The translations under genes and the position numbers were made by a program. DNA of 20,263 bases, from NCBI GenBank assembly GCA_036501515.1, contig DASYAD010000365.1:1-20263 (forward strand), given 5' to 3'. Origin of the DNA: Trebonia sp036501515 (GTDB lineage Bacteria > Actinomycetota > Actinomycetes > Streptosporangiales > Streptosporangiaceae). The notes under the pieces were generated by a model, which was not told the DNA's origin, did not search any database, and saw nothing but the letters and a program-made list of their open reading frames with translations. Of the stretch, positions 19,351 through 20,263 are shown one piece after another (positions within the stretch are counted from its first letter, which is position 1; every line of letters starts with the position of its first letter).

Positions 19351-20263
19351 GCAGCACTACCGCATTCCTGGATACGCCGGATAACGACGTCCCGCAGCCG
19401 TGGACCTCGCCAGGATCGGTCGCACAGCGACCGCCCCGGCTGCTTCTCACGCTCCTCGGCGACTACTGGTGGCAGCGGACCGAGCCGCTGCCGTCGGCCG
19501 CCATCGTCGGGCTGCTGGCCGAGTTCGGCGTCAGCGACTCGGCCGCCCGCGCCGCCCTGTCACGGCTGACCCGTAACGGGCTGCTGGTGACGTCGCGCAG
19601 CGGACGGCGCACCTACGTGCAGCTGTCCGCGCGCGCCGCCGACGTGCTTGACGACGGAGCCCGGCGCATCTTCTCCTTCGGCAACCGCCCGGCCGCCTGG
19701 GACGGCATGTGGTCCCTGGTCGCGTTCTCGATACCGGAAGAGCACCGCGCCGCCCGCGACGAGCTGCGCAAGGCGCTGCGCTGGCTCGGGTTCGCGCCGC
19801 TGTACGACGGGCTGTGGGTGTCTCCACGCGACCACGCGGACGAGGTGATCACCCGGCTGACCGACCTGGGCATCAGCACCGCCTCCGCGTTCCGGGCCAC
19901 CGCGCTGCCGATCGCCGGCGGCGGGGTCCCGGCCGGCGGCGCCCCCGACATCCCCGCCAGGGCCTGGGACCTGAGCGGGCTCAAGGACCGCTACGAGGAG
20001 TTCGCCTCGTTCGCCGGCCTGCTGCGCGACCAGACGGAGTCCGGCGGGGTCAGCGTGGCCGACGCGCTCGTCGCCAGGACCCGCGTCATGGACGAGTGGC
20101 GGGCGTTCCCCGCCATGGACCCCGACCTGCCCGACGAGCTGCTGCCGTCCGCCTGGCCCCGCGCGGCCGCCCGCGAGCTGTTCATCGCCTGCTACGACCT
20201 GCTCGGCCCGCTGGCCACCCGGCGGGTCCGGCAGATCATCGCCCGCTACAGCCCGGAACTGGC
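19347..20263 (+). CDS. PaaX-family transcriptional repressor (partial)
   Basis: DNA-binding repressor of the PaaX family; the founding member controls phenylacetate degradation genes and responds to an acyl-CoA (established). About 305 codons are visible, and the end lies beyond the window. After a variable tail of about 27 residues comes the N-terminal winged helix (PPRLLLTLLGDYWWQ ... AIVGLLAEFGVSDSAARAALSRLTRNGLL), with SRSGRRTYVQLSARA as the wing. The central domain shows WDGMWSLVAFSIPEEHRAARDELRKALRWLGFAPLYDGLWVSP, the family's RNA-binding-like fold, and the C-terminal domain includes DELLPSAWPRAAARELF. ATG 19347 overlaps the amidohydrolase stop (ATGA). Being last in the operon suggests autoregulation. 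Effector unknown. Confidence 0.93.
   Translation, partial: MSSTTAFLDTPDNDVPQPWTSPGSVAQRPPRLLLTLLGDYWWQRTEPLPSAAIVGLLAEFGVSDSAARAALSRLTRNGLLVTSRSGRRTYVQLSARAADVLDDGARRIFSFGNRPAAWDGMWSLVAFSIPEEHRAARDELRKALRWLGFAPLYDGLWVSPRDHADEVITRLTDLGISTASAFRATALPIAGGGVPAGGAPDIPARAWDLSGLKDRYEEFASFAGLLRDQTESGGVSVADALVARTRVMDEWRAFPAMDPDLPDELLPSAWPRAAARELFIACYDLLGPLATRRVRQIIARYSPEL

Overview
The window is very GC-rich, with strong G/C bias at third codon positions. It uses GTG and TTG starts, carries many 4-bp stop/start overlaps, and has PaaX, TetR, mycothiol-synthase-like GNAT and lipoprotein transport genes. This points to a filamentous or soil actinobacterium. No rRNA, tRNA, CRISPR array or transposase was seen. 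It reads as an accessory catabolic and transport region rather than a housekeeping locus.

Layout. (1) 1-2485, minus strand: a peptide/oligopeptide-type ABC importer, with a substrate-binding lipoprotein followed by a DppB-type permease cut by the window edge. A 330-bp leader with three perfect inverted repeats lies upstream. (2) 2816-5043, minus: a MetE-like (cobalamin-independent methionine synthase family) single-domain protein, a small two-helix membrane protein and an SRPBCC protein. (3) 5150-9984, plus: a TetR regulator, a 17-bp tandem repeat, a good promoter with a perfect 10+1+10 palindrome just downstream, and an MFS transporter carrying a roughly 200-residue repeat-rich insert before its last helix. 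A strong hairpin terminator follows, then an NTF2-like protein translationally coupled to a zinc-type dehydrogenase. (4) 10036-12103, plus: two tandemly duplicated double-GNAT acetyltransferases, duplicated together with their leaders. (5) 12128-13516, minus: an orphan PD-(D/E)XK-type nuclease candidate beside an AT-richer gap. (6) 13679-14202, minus: a broken DJ-1/PfpI gene (N-terminus missing, one frameshift). (7) 14234-16948, minus: a tightly overlapped four-gene operon of a UGSC-family thiol protein (CGSC form), a 353-aa partner, a small CxxC protein and an SDR. (8) 17186-20263, plus, divergent from (7): a zinc-dependent alcohol dehydrogenase, an ACMSD-type amidohydrolase and a PaaX-family repressor, all with overlapping stops and starts.

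The most interesting part is 14234-20263. Two divergently transcribed, translationally coupled operons share a 237-bp control region with inverted repeats over a candidate promoter. One operon encodes uncharacterised cysteine-motif proteins plus a short-chain dehydrogenase. The other encodes a dehydrogenase, a metal-dependent hydrolase/decarboxylase and a PaaX repressor of the type that controls aromatic or acid catabolism. My inference is a regulated, thiol- or redox-assisted degradation pathway for an unknown organic acid or aromatic compound. The ABC importer and the TetR/MFS/NTF2/dehydrogenase cassette may supply related transport and turnover steps, but nothing in the sequence identifies the substrate.
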